DNA of 28,026 nucleotides. It comes from Scleroderma bovista. Its lineage: Eukaryota; Basidiomycota; Agaricomycetes; Boletales; Sclerodermataceae. Numbering within the stretch: the first letter of the stretch is position 1; each line of letters starts with the position of its first letter. The notes under the pieces were generated by a model. It was not told the origin of the DNA. It did no database searches and saw nothing but the letters and a program-made list of their open reading frames with translations. Positions 15,901-27,022 of this stretch are shown one piece after another. The translations under genes were made by a program, and so were the position numbers. The stretch is taken from contig JAYMGJ010000507.1 in NCBI GenBank assembly GCA_037178675.1, positions 1 to 28,026 on the forward strand, written 5' to 3'.

Positions 15901-18900
15901 CCGGGGTTGACGGCCAACATGCTATAAAATGGGCTTGTTATCATCATGGACGAGGATATGGAAGGACGAAAAGATCCGCCCGACATGTGTTAGCGTCAAG
16001 ATACATGCGCGGTAGTTTGAATTGAGCCGGTCCGCGATAACGTATGATGTCACCTGTATCCCAAACCTTATTTATGTAGAAGGTGTACCAGTTTGCACCA
16101 ATTTTACAGTACCTAGTAAGATTCTGTTGTCGAGGTTAGGTTGACCGTTGATTCGCGTCAGCTAGGCTGCGCTTTCACCTTATCTTTACAAGGTCACCAT
16201 TACTACCCCCAACCCACTGATCGGCCGGGGATTGAAAGTGCAAGGAAATTTCGAAAGAAGGAATGAACAAACAGATGCCAAATGGGTTCAGATAGAAGGT
16301 GGAAACCTCGAAGTGGAAACATTGGATACCGTGAATAATGCGCCACTTCCGCCATTGTCCGCTCAAGGCGGGTAGGACAGGATGTCAATTAGGACAATAT
16401 AAACTCCTATCTGAGTTCAAGCATCTTTGGAAAAAGAGTGGTGCCAGCAGAACAAGGTTACGCATAGCCTCAGTCATATTATATGGAGTCACGGAGCGCA
16501 ACTGCGTCATTCGATTTCAAGCTGGTGACTCGCGCCAAGGCTTGAATCCCATGCCATGGGGTGCAGCTGGAAGGGGAAAAAAAGGACAACTCGCCGAGGG
16601 CATGGATAGCCTCGTAATATATGGATCTATCAATCACGTCCTTGCAATGCGACGTATCTGCGCATATCGGGCAGCTGGTGTCACGAAGAAGAGCCTGAGC
16701 AACATGTTTGGGTATTCGAACCTATATATCAAATCAGCTGTGAGACAGGTAACAGGATATTGAAATACAGGAAAGTCGCCTGTTATGACTCGTTCTAAGG
16801 GAAAGGGGACAAGGGAAGCGGGGAAGGGAATCACTGAGCATTGTTGCGGAACGATGATTGATCGTATCCAGGATAGGGTCCTTGAACAGCATACTCGATA
16901 CTGGCAGTTTCAAAACCCCTTGTCCACTATTTTGAAAATCGCTACATGTCCATGTCTGCGGAGTTTTGTCAGCGACACGACGTACATACGCACTGAGTGC
17001 TATAGCACTAGTCGATTGATCATGATGAGATGGGTGATCTCTGAGGATGGCAGCAGCAATCGCTGCGGTAGACTGTGTTGACATGTGTACATTGGGAAGC
17101 AGAGACTCTTACAGTCAATGTTAGCCGTTGAGTAGCCCATCGTGAATTTCGATTGCGAATTTGTCGAGCGGGTTGAAATAGGAATTCGTGAAGTAGTTTT
17201 TTGAGAGTACATGAATTTGATTTGGCGGAGACGGTAGAAAACTGATAACACTGTGGTATTCCTCAAAGATGCCGCTCAAGGATGATCATATCATATCGGG
17301 AAGAGGAACAGTAAATCTTTCTTTCTATTGAAGGGTTCATTTCGAAAGCTAGGAGGTCTTCTTGTCCTTCCCTTCCATGTTCCCACTATGTACGGGCAAC
17401 CGAGACATTCCCAACGCCAAGTTGAATGGATGTCGGAACCCCGAGCGGCTTGGTACAGAATGTTCCAGATCGTGCGTCCGGATCGATCCATGGTGACAAG
17501 AGAGTGGTGTCAGGAATTTCGTCGTGCAGGCCAAGGCTTTCTGAACATTTTTCTATAAGAACAGACCAGGTGAACATTCCAAAAGAACACGTTTGGGCTG
17601 TGCACACTACTTTCCTTTTTTAGAATACTTCATGGCGAGACGTGGTGTTCCTGAGCGTTGGCAGGAAACTCCATAGATCGATTGCGCGATACACAGAAAG
17701 GTTGGAGAAGGCGTAAATTGGCGGGCTATCGTAATGCTGGGCGCAAAGGAGTGCGCAGCGTGAAGTAGGGATGAAAACCGAAAGGCGTCACTTTAAACAC
17801 CGTCGTCCATCCGGGTTCCATCCTGCACAGCAATTATTCGTGGTGCTGGATTATCTTCGGTCGGTATTCTGGATAGCTAGGAACACCGGTGTAATGAAGG
17901 TGTAGTCAACATCGTGCCACAGCCGCATCGGAAAGAAAGTACCGGGTATCCGGACAAGCAGAAGACGATAGGCTTGGTCACCAAACGGCGTATTGCGGAA
18001 CAGTCGGACTCAGGTAAGAGGCTGGGTAGAACGTGTTGCCTCGGCATATTCACTGGACCTGAGCTGGCTGTGTAGCTGGGAAACGGGATGGAACGGGGAG
18101 AAGATTGCGCACTAGGGTAATCTGACGGGATATCTAGACCGTCCGACATAAGTGGGAGGTCCACCTTCGAGGACTGATGGAGTCGAGCGCTCAACTTGTG
18201 GGAAGTCAAAAGTCAAAAGCACGTGCCCAATGTTTTCGACTGTTTTCGCCAATTGATATCAGGGTGATATCGCGTTGTACGATAACAAGAACGGGCGACG
18301 TATGAGTTGGGGGTGCGTGGTTAAGGGGACTATACAGCGAGCCGGTTTCAGTGTGTGAAGTTCAGGGACTTATAAAGGTAAAGTCTTCCGTCATTTGCAG
18401 CCCAAGTTGGATATGGAGGACTGTTTGGTCACTTGATGTGGAGGTCGTCAGAAGCTTCTGATTGATAGGACAAGGAGACCCATACTGGTGGAAAGTGGGG
18501 GAATGCATAAAGGGACGAAGTTGTGGAAAGCCAAAGGATGTGGGGCAAGACAAGTCAGAAGACTAGTTCAAGAAGCCAAGTTGTGGTCATGTGCGATGGC
18601 GAATCGCTGGTTGTGGATACAGTGTCAGTAACATGCGTCATGGGTGTGACTGTGGCGAGTAATTAGTTCGTTTGCTTGGCCTTGAGGATGTGGGGAGGCG
18701 AGTAAATAATGAGTTATTTATGTCTTACCTTCCGAGGATAAATCCATACATAATGCCGGGTAAGTAATGAAACCACAAAAGCACGATGCAAAGGTGTGAG
18801 AAGATGACGGTCGCAGCCCTGGAGGTATATGCGAGTGAAAAGGGGGAGTGCGGGATCAGAGTTTGAAATACAAGTACGACGATGGGTTCCTAGCAATTGA

Positions 18901-19569
18901 GTTACAAGTCTCAGTTGAGGTTTGGGGCAACAAATGACAGAGTCACTCAGTGAGGTCATTCAAGGCATCGAATCAAGCAATGACATTGGCGTGAACAGGC
19001 ACAACTGAGTTGAACTCGTACTCATCTTGGCGCCAACCTGGGATGCTCAAGCACACTGGAGTGGGCATGGGAAGTCAGCGCGCCACTGCGCAACAAACAC
19101 GAGTAAGTAGCCAAGATGCTACGCTGAACACTGTGCCTCCAGGTGCATTTTTGGCTGTGTTTAGAATGCGGGAGTCGATGAATGGCGAGCTGCGGAATAA
19201 TATTGGCACTGGTGCTGCAGAATAACGCCCTGGCAGCGGGTTGGCACGTGAGGGATCGGCACCCATATTGGGGAACTGTGTCCAAGCGGGCAACTGAGAA
19301 TCGCTGCAGTGGTCGTCGCTGAAGTGCACGGCGAGGAGGCACAAAGTTGGGTCCAATTCGAGTGAAATCCGAGTCCAGCGCGTGTCGTTACTAGTGAAGG
19401 GCACTGAGGGCGTGCCATCTCGTTAGATCTCCGAGGGGGCTGTGCATTTTCTAGAATTCCATGGTTTGAAGTTCATATTAAGCAGCTTCCGATGGAAACA
19501 CGCCGGCACCACTTTCAGCTACTACTATAAAGCCTGCATCGACCACTTCCTGCAAAATTTCCCTCCACG
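12934..19569. other. 6.6-kb gene-poor intergenic region
   Basis: No ORF here has a family signature, a chain of splice-compatible exons or a long ATG-started frame. The longest are 223 codons (from a TTG at 13753) and 141 codons (ATG at 16338), both without recognisable motifs. The first 300 bp are the TPS1 3' UTR, pyrimidine-rich (TTTTTTTATTTGATTATTCC near 13150). Minor structures: CTCAGG repeats at 14397-14420, and at 18204-18250 two AGTCAAA copies, the palindrome GCACGTGC and two TGTTTTCG copies. No tRNA B-box with a pairing stem was found. It may hold non-coding RNA or eroded transposon DNA. Confidence 0.6.
19526..19532 (+). promoter_or_regulatory. TATA box of the Ca2+-ATPase gene
   Basis: TATAAAG lies 38 bp upstream of the ATG at 19570, in CTACTACTATAAAGCC. 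The start itself is in good context (CCACGATGGCC, A at -3). A short 5' UTR is implied. Confidence 0.5.
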
Positions 19570-22500
19570 ATGGCCGCTAACAGTAGCATCCCTATTGTAA
19601 CTATTGATTTGTCGTCCAGGGCATCTCTCCACGAGCCGCGGTCTGACAGAGGAACGAACCACGCTGATACTCGCTCGGATGCAGCGTCTACCCACTATTC
19701 ACCTCCACTCCCCGCTTACCAGCAGGGCCCCTTCCTTTCGCCTTATCCGAGCCCCCCAACAGGCCGTCTTTCTCTCGACGTACCTCGTTCACTATCCCCC
19801 TCCCCGACTTTCGTGTCATCCTATGAGGGTTCCAGTGTCGGTGGCCCCCCATCTCCTACCCTATCAACTCAGTCTTCTGTCCAGTTTGCAACGTCTCTGC
19901 ATCTCCGCAATAATAAACCAGACGAACGGAGCGGTCTAACCTCTTTGGACCTACTCAGCCCTTCTATTCTTGACACCCACCGAAGAAAGAGGAGCGTTAT
20001 TACCTTGAATTCAAATGAAGGCCACAGCAGTCTCGACGAAACTGAACCTGACCATGGTGATGGAGATACCGTCTTGCACAGGGCCAAGTCTGACGCCACG
20101 AGTCTGACCGTTGCTTCTCCTTCTGCTTATTTCAAGTCCCACTCGCGTAAATTTACGCATAGCGATTCAGAAGATAATGTTCACACCACAGTCCATCCCC
20201 CTGTCAATATCCAATTGGAATCGAGAGGGAGTAGTGCACCAGACGAAGGTCACGCTAGTGGCTCAACGGATGCAATGCCTTTGGACGAGGACGATATCGA
20301 TTTGGGCCCGTTCGCGTTTAGGCCGTACAAACTTGCTAGTCTGCTGGATCCGAAAGACTTGCATTCTCTCGAGGCCATCGGAGGGGTAGAGGCTCTCCTA
20401 CACGGGCTTGGAACCCACCCCACGCAAGGACTGTGGGTCGGTACACACGACTACGGAGATGATCGTTCATCTGATGGCAGACCCGGTGCTGGCGCTGGGG
20501 CTTCTCAAAGGCACGACCGGCCCTCGGCGACTAAGCAGGACACGCTCGAATCGAAGGGAACTCATCCTAGGGATGATAGGGGAGACAATAGCGATCCGTT
20601 TCGCGCGACGCCACAGGAGCGTAAGCGAGTTTTTGGAGAAAACATACTTCCACATCGACAGACCAAATCGTTACTTGCTTTGATGTGGCTCGCCCTGAAA
20701 GACAAAGTCCTGGTAAGTCGTAGTATTGTATTTGCTTGGCTTGGATATAATTCAGCTTCATTAAGGTACTTTTGTCTATAGCAGCTGTCATCTCGTTGGC
20801 GCTAGGCCTGTTTCAGGATTTTGGCACCCCTCGGGAACCAGGGGCCCCTCCTGTCGACTGGGTCGAAGGTGTTGCAATTATGATCGCGATCCTCATAGTT
20901 GTGAGTTCACACGCATTTTGCCCACTCTCGTCACTGAATACGAATATAGGTCGTAGTTGGATCATTAAACGACTGGCAGAAGGAGCGCCAGTTCAAGGCA
21001 CTAAATGAGAAAAAGGAAGAGCGCGGCCTCAAGGTTATCCGTAATGGGGTGGAGCACATCATCGATGTCAAGGTACGTCCAAGATCCATCGCTTTTCCAT
21101 TATTCACTGAACCCCTATATAGGAAGTCGTCGTGGGTGATATCGCGCTTCTGGAACCCGGAGAGATCATCCCCTGCGATGGAATATTCTTATCTGGCCAC
21201 AATGTGAAATGTGACGAGTCGGCTGCCACCGGTGAAACTGACGCCATCAAGAAAGCCCCTTACTCGTATTGCATCGAACGGAGGAACGTGCAGTCGCCGC
21301 ACAAGGAAGGTCCTAGCATGAGCCACACGGACTGTTTCATCGTCAGCGGTAGCAAGGTTTTAGAAGGTGTTGGCCGCTACGTGGTCGTCGCAGTGGGCAC
21401 AAAGAGCTTCAACGGACGGATCATGATGGGTACGTTCTTCCAACGTTCTCTTTGCCCGGTAAATCTCAAGCCGGGTCCAGCTTTGCGTACAGATACGGAG
21501 AATACCCCTCTTCAGCTCAAACTGAATGTTCTTGCGGAATTTATTGCCAAAGTTGGAAGTGTAGCAGGCATAATCCTTTTTACTGCGCTCATGATAAGAT
21601 TCTTTGTTCAACTTGGCACGGGAGATCCCCCTAGGTGAGTCGGTCCCTGTTTGACATCAGGGTCCCCCGCTCTGACATCACCTTTTTTTGATTGAAGGAA
21701 TGCCAACCAGAACGGCATGGCATTTGTACAGATCCTTATTATCTCGGTAACGCTCGTGGTCGTTGCTGTTCCTGAAGGTAAATCTCGATTCGGTGCTGAC
21801 GCGCTTTCCCCCACTCATACCAATCATAGGCCTTCCCCTTGCTGTGACGCTGGCTCTCGCGTTCGCGACTAAGCGTATGACGAAGGAGAATCTCCTTGTC
21901 CGCGTCCTCGGCTCGTGTGAAACAATGGCGAACGCGTCCGTTATCTGCACCGACAAGACCGGCACGCTCACTCAGAACACGATGTCCGTCGTCGCTGGCT
22001 CCGTCGGCGTCCACGCCAAATTTGTCCGCCGTCTTGAACAGAACCAATCTCGCACGAACGCAGCGGATGATGGCGGTTCGCGAAGGAGTCACGACTCCAG
22101 CATGAGGCCCAGGGATGACTTCTCGATTGACCTCAACGAGCTCAACACAATTTTATCCCCTCAATTGCGAAAATTATTCAATGCGTCGATTGCAGTCAAC
22201 TCTACGGCGTTCGAGGACGAGGACCCGGGAAGTGGGAAGTTGGAGTTTGTGGGGAGTAAGACAGAGACAGCGTTGTTGAGCTTCGCGAAGGACCTCCAAT
22301 GGTCGAGTTTCAGGGAGGTGCGGAATACGGCTGAGGTCGTTCAGATGATCCCCTTCTCGAGCGAGCGGAAGGCGATGGGTGTCGTCGTCAAGATCGAGGA
22401 GGGCGGATACAGGCTATACGTGAAAGGCGCGAGCGAGATCCTCACGAATCTTTGCACCCGACACGTCGTCGTGTCCCGGAACGGAATCGCCTCTACCGAC

Positions 22501-24403
22501 AAGAATTCACCGGTGGAAACGACCGATATCGACACGGACGCAAAGGAGAACATTTCGCGAACGATTATATTCTATGCCAATCAAACGTTGCGCACGATAG
22601 CGATTTGCTATCGCGATTTTTCCAGCTGGCCGCCTGCTAACGTCACTTTGACCGACGGAGAGGTACGTAGTATCGTTTACAGTAGTGACCTAATCCCTGA
22701 CCGTCTGCTAGGTTCCCTTCGAACAACTCGCATGCGACATGGTCCTCATTGGGATCGTTGGGATTGAAGATCCTCTCCGCCTCGGCGTTCGTGAGGCGGT
22801 CGCAGACTGTCATAAAGCTGGCGTCACCGTCAAGATGTGTACTGGGGACAACGTCCTTACAGCGCGCTCTATTGCGCTTCAATGCGGTATCTTCACACCA
22901 GGTGGTATCATCATGGAAGGGCCGGTGTTCCGTCAGCTCTCAGATAAAGAGATGCTCGAGATACTTCCGCGCATCCAAGTCCTCGCTCGTTCGTCTCCTG
23001 AAGACAAGAAGCTTCTTGTCGAGAAGCTGCGTGCTTACGGCGAGATCGTTGGCGTCACGGGCGACGGCACGAACGACGGTCCTGCACTCAAGACTGCCCA
23101 TGTGGGCTTCTCTATGGGTATCGCTGGTACCGAAGTGGCCAAGGAGGCCTCAGACATCATCCTGATGGACGACAACTTCTCCTCTATCGTGAAAGCCATC
23201 ATGTGGGGGCGGTGCGTCAATGATGCGGTTCGCAAGTTCTTACAGTTCCAGATTTCCACCAACGTTACAGCTGTCGTCGTCACGTTTGTCACTGCGGTGG
23301 CGTCTTCTTCTGAAACATCCGTTCTGTCTGCAGTCCAGCTGCTGTGGATTAATATCATCATGGATACATTCGCTGCTCTCGCGCTAGCTACGGATCCTGC
23401 GTCTCCTTCGCTTCTGGATAGGAAGCCGGATAAACTGAGCGCACCGCTGTTCTCGGTTAACATGTACAAGCAAATTTCTGTCCAGTCCACTTACCAGATA
23501 GCTGTTACCCTCATCTTTCACTTCTTGGGGCTCAAGATTCTTGGCCTGGAGAACTCAACCACGAATGACTCGATTGTTCAGACGTTGGTGTTCAACATAT
23601 TCGTTTTTGCACAGATCTTCAACTCCATCAATTCACGGCGGCTGGACCGAAAACTTAACGTGTTCGAGGGTCTCTTCCGGAACCATTACTTCATCATCAT
23701 TACTTTGATCGGTAAGCCTCTCTTCTTATCCCTGTCTTAGTTTGGCTCACAATTCGGGTCGTACGACAGAAATTGTCATTCAAATTGTGATCGTGTTTAT
23801 CGGCGGAGCCGCGTTCCAGGTTACGCACATCGGAGCTCGCGAATGGGGGATCTCCCTCGGCCTCGGTGCCGTCTCCCTCCCGCTTGGGGCGCTTATCCGC
23901 CTGCTGCCCAACGAACCTTTTGCACGATTCTTTACTTGGATCCGTCTCACCCCGCACCCAGAAGAGCTTCCCACTGTCAGGCCTGACACAGAGTGGAACT
24001 TGGCCATCGAGCTCGTCCGCGACAACCTCGCCACGTTTGCAAATGTCCGTGGTGGTCGTGTGCGGTCTTCCTCATTCGTCGGCAAGAGTCGTTCAGCGCG
24101 CATACATGAAGATCGCAAAGTGCCTCTGTGCGTTTATCACATTTCTTCATTTTCTAAAGCTCGTGTGCTGAATTTTTGTACCCAAGCCCTTCGATAATGA
24201 CGATGGTGCCCACGCTGATCGCCTCATCCATTGGCGCGGGCTGGGCCCCACAAGCCCGTGGTTCTCTCTCTGATCCAGCGAGGTACGACCCGTCAAGGTC
24301 CTCCGCAGCCCTTTGGGAGGGCAAGTTTCAGATACACCCTGATACGAAGTCAGACGACCCTGTCTTCCAGTGGGGTCGTGGTGATCCTCCGTCGCAGGTA
24401 TAA
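19570..24403 (+). CDS. PMC1: P2B-type calcium-transporting ATPase (PMC1/PMCA-like)
   Basis: Pumps Ca2+ out of the cytosol, in fungi usually into the vacuole. Exons: 19570-20712, 20766-20900, 20950-21072, 21123-21429, 21481-21634, 21698-21777, 21830-22662, 22712-23711, 23770-24127, 24187-24403; 1449 residues. A Ser/Pro-rich disordered N-terminus of about 245 residues precedes FRPYKLASLLDPKDLHSLEA. TM1 is LLSIAAVISLALGLF (about 383-397); actuator motif CDESAATGETD; TM4 VPEGLP (645-650); phosphorylation CTDKTGTLTQ with Asp689; KGASE (846-850); TGDN (about 969); TGDGTND (1041-1047); then LWINIIMDTFAALALATDP in TM6. Exon 10 gives a short tail (GSLSDPARYDPS, SSAALWEGKFQIHPD). Introns are 49-63 nt. 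The 51-nt intron at 21430-21480 is in frame and stop-free, but removing it restores IMMALRTDTENTPLQLK. No lesion seen; expected functional. Confidence 0.96.
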
Positions 24404-25464
24404 TACCTCACAATTCACGATGCCTTATTTTTGTTTCGCATGTATAAAACATGACGCCACGCCCTTCCCTCGGGTCACGCCGGTACGACCAGAGACACAT
24501 ACAATACGTTACGGAGACCCAATCACCCATATCTACCTACGCACTCTCGCCTTCTCATCCACTGGCCGCCTACTATCCTACCCGCAGCTTTCACATCATG
24601 TCATGCCACGATAACATGAACCTCGAACTTCTGATAAAGTATCAGGCTTTGGTGGCCGTATGGTAATTATCGCGCACACGATATGGGAGGGCCATGTGTC
24701 GCGTGTCAAGAACGTTAATATGAAGGCGACTGGATTCCCCTTCAAGTGATGCGTCTGCAAGGTTATGGTAAATTATATGGCACCCGGTTTATTCTTACTC
24801 ACATCTTTCACGTACGCAACACCATTTATTGTTCCCATTTGTGCATTACAAGTATGTGTTTCCAATAGACGGGCTTCTATATGATAGTTCATTTCATTTT
24901 TTTCACGCACGTTTTTACGTTCACGTCACACTGGCTGAATTACTTTAAACCTTTCCCAGATTTATTTACAGCTTACTGCCATGACCACTTCTTCCGATTT
25001 CGATACACGTACATTATAGAATCATGATATGCGAGGCATGCGTAAAGTCCATCTTCTAACTTATCGCTCACCCATAGAGAACATTCATGGCAAAGACGAT
25101 GGAGTAGATAAGTCGAATACCTAGTAATTTATGTAATAGTAATCGCTCTACGTCACACGATAATAAATGATCTTTGCGTATCGTTTATCCGAATGTGAAT
25201 ACAGGAAGGGGTTGATACAAGTCGATGTATAGTGTAGGGATGACAACTGCGATGTAACCAACGGAACCAACGCGTAGCGATCGTGGAAATATTTTTCATC
25301 GTTGATAGGGGTAAAGTGTGGCTGACGGATGTTTGGACGTTGGGATATGTACACCGTCAAGATGTACAGGTTGGCTGGTTGTCAATAGAAAAACTACTTG
25401 CAATTAGTGAAGAACTGCCGAGAGTGCTATGCTTCCTTACTAATGATAGGAGAGGCCGGCCCTT
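24404..25464. other. Intergenic region, convergent 3' ends
   Basis: About 1.06 kb between the 3' end of the Ca2+-ATPase (plus) and the 3' end of the first SPT-subunit gene (minus). It is AT-rich with T-runs (CATTTCATTTTTTTCACGCACG near 24890) and ATTTATTTACAG near 24960, as expected of 3' UTRs. ORFs such as 24451-24666 are short and carry no family signal. I see no gene here. Confidence 0.6.
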
Positions 25465-25800
25465 CTACAAATCCTTAATTGCAGCTCCTAGTCTTGCTAT
25501 GTCTCCTGCGTTGGAGTAACCGTACACGGCTCGTTTCTGCACGGAGAAGAGGTGGGAGGGAAGTGCGTAGTAGGTGACACCTCTGAAGAGAAGGAGTAGG
25601 AGGAAGGAGAAGACGATGTCTAGTATGTAGTTAAAAATAAAAGTCAGAAGCGTGTCGAAAGAGAACGAAGAGCTCAGACGCGTACAGAATACGACTTTCT
25701 CCCAAGGCTCGAATGTGTTTATGGCGAACGTTGTTTCGAAACGGGTGTACTGCCGCCGGGCGTAGTGTCGCAGACGCGGCGAAAGGGAAGAGGTCGCCAT
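25465..25800 (-). CDS. Small subunit of serine palmitoyltransferase (ssSPT-like), copy 1
   Basis: Small ER membrane subunits activate the SPT heterodimer (Lcb1/Lcb2), which condenses serine with palmitoyl-CoA to start sphingolipid synthesis. Exons on the minus strand: 25800-25686 and 25619-25465, with a 66-nt intron (GTACGC...ACTAG, phase 1), giving 89 residues. The cytosolic part has RFETTFAINTFEPWEKVVF; its EPWE matches the LEPWER motif of human SPTSSA/B (Pfam SPT_ssu-like). One TM segment (IVFSFLLLLLFRGVTYYALP) follows, and PSHLFSVQKR matches the family's MPQHIMAI region. The intron is stop-free and a multiple of three; retained, it would give 111 residues with a foreign insert between EPWE and the TM. 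A paralogue lies 410 bp upstream in the same direction. Not closely like yeast Tsc3. Confidence 0.87.
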   Translation of the reverse strand: MATSSLSPRLRHYARRQYTRFETTFAINTFEPWEKVVFCTRLSSSFSFDTLLTFIFNYILDIVFSFLLLLLFRGVTYYALPSHLFSVQKRAVYGYSNAGDIARLGAAIKDL

Positions 25801-26209
25801 GCGGTTATAATGTAGTGGTTGGTAGAAAAGAAAAGGGCAATAGGTAGAGTAAACCAGTTCTGCGCCTTTTATATTTCAGCTCCTGATGAGTTGCGCTTCC
25901 AGTGAATCTCCTTGGAACAGCCTAAGATTTGCATCAAGTCACATGACAGTGTCAAAGCAGTGTCAACGGATGAAACATGAAAGCAGTATGTTTTATTTAT
26001 GACTCCATTAGATGCTCGTTGCTGTCTGTGAACAGCAAAAGGCCGCAAGGTATTACACGTACATCAGGGAGGTATGCTTAAGCCAAGAGAAAGTAGATAA
26101 ATTCAACCCCAGAGCTGCAGAAATGGATCGGTTACCATGTGTTTCACACTTGACGAGACCAAAATACAACTCACATCAGTCTGGCAGGGCCAAACTCCTA
26201 AGCGATCTC
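25801..26209 (-). promoter_or_regulatory. Upstream region of SPT-subunit copy 1, with TATA box
   Basis: On the minus strand TATAAAAG (25873-25866) lies 66 bp ahead of the ATG at 25800, a normal distance for a core promoter. The rest up to 26209 is the 3' flank of copy 2; no other gene or repeat is seen. Confidence 0.5.
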
Positions 26210-26562
26210 CTAAAACTCAGGCTCAACGAACTGTTTCAATATCCGCTCGTCACTGCCTTGGCCCCAAAGGTAGTACGATGCCCGCTTCTGCATAATAAAG
26301 AGGTGCTCGGGTAGGTACCGGTATAGCCCTGACAACACAAGCAGTGTAAAGATTGTGAATATGATCACTGCAAGGCGTTTTGTCGGGAGGTACATACAGG
26401 CACGGTGACGGAGCCACAATGTATCAGCTGGACGTGTCTCAGAAAAAAACGAGTTTAGCACGCACTGCAAAGTAGCTTTTCCCAAGGTTCCAACATAGTG
26501 AAAGCAAATGTCGCCTCGAACTTCATTCGCTGACGCCATAGATAGCCTTTCAAGGACTTCAT
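26210..26562 (-). CDS. Small subunit of serine palmitoyltransferase (ssSPT-like), copy 2
   Basis: Exons on the minus strand: 26562-26466 and 26367-26210, with a 98-nt intron (GTGCGT...TTGCAG, phase 1), giving 84 residues. The start is MKSLKGYLWRQRMKFEAT in good context (A at -3); the ATG at 26539 opens another frame and would miss the motif. Like copy 1 it has FEATFAFTMLEPWEKLL, one TM segment (IIFTIFTLLVLSGLYRYLP) and PEHLFIMQKRA, with a different tail ending QFVEPEF. The intron interrupts the same codon position in the same phase as in copy 1, so the two arose by duplication. Both look intact. Role as for copy 1: an ER activator of serine palmitoyltransferase, perhaps with different acyl-CoA preference. 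Confidence 0.85.
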
Positions 26563-27022
26563 AATGTTCGGACAGTTATGCCAGCAGAGTGTGATGGGGC
26601 TGGGTATAATAATGTCAATGTCGATGTGGAAGTAGGGGTGGACGTTCGGCGAATCCCGAACACCCTTCCCAACTTTCCCCCTAACTGGTGTCCGGGGGCC
26701 ATTTCCACCTTTTTGCTAGGGATAAAGCTTCGAATGAATTGGGGTACATCCACTGTTTTTATCCACATTAAACAGGCCTTCGAGATCCAATCATTCAAGA
26801 AAGGGAACTGGGATCATAAAATTCCAGATAGCATTAACTCTCAAATATCCTTTTACAAATAGTTCCGAGACTAGGTTCCAAGACTAAATGAAGCGCCAAA
26901 CTCAACAATACGTGTTGGATAACTTGTTCAAGGGCTCTCGTAGACCTTGGCTTGATAGAGCACTTAAATGGCTTTAGATGACTGGCCAGTATATATGTCA
27001 GTTTGCAATTCATGGAGGAGAA
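26563..27022. other. Intergenic region between SPT-subunit copy 2 and the P450 relic
   Basis: 460 bp holding the promoter of copy 2 (minus strand) and the 3' flank of the P450 relic. A plus-strand frame at 26578-26862 (94 codons) shows no family features and I do not call it a gene. No clear TATA box for copy 2 beyond a weak TTATTATAC (minus) near 26610. Confidence 0.5.

Noticed and set aside
16695..16745. tRNA B-box-like GGTTCGAATAC on the minus strand
   Set aside because: The flanking bases cannot form a T-stem and no A-box or acceptor stem is seen.
16338..16763. 141-codon ATG-started plus-strand ORF
   Set aside because: No domain, no promoter context and no flanking exons; length is compatible with chance in 6.6 kb.
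17877..18209. 110-codon Ser/Pro-rich minus-strand frame
   Set aside because: Starts at TTG, and I could not connect it to other exons by splice sites; not enough to call a gene.
19075..19418. Overlapping minus-strand frames just upstream of the Ca2+-ATPase
   Set aside because: One starts at GTG, the other is low-complexity; the region is better explained as the pump's promoter.
26210..26539. 109-codon continuous ORF starting MASANEVRGD on the minus strand
   Set aside because: It reads the intron and starts in the wrong frame; the spliced model from 26562 restores the EPWEK motif and matches the paralogue.
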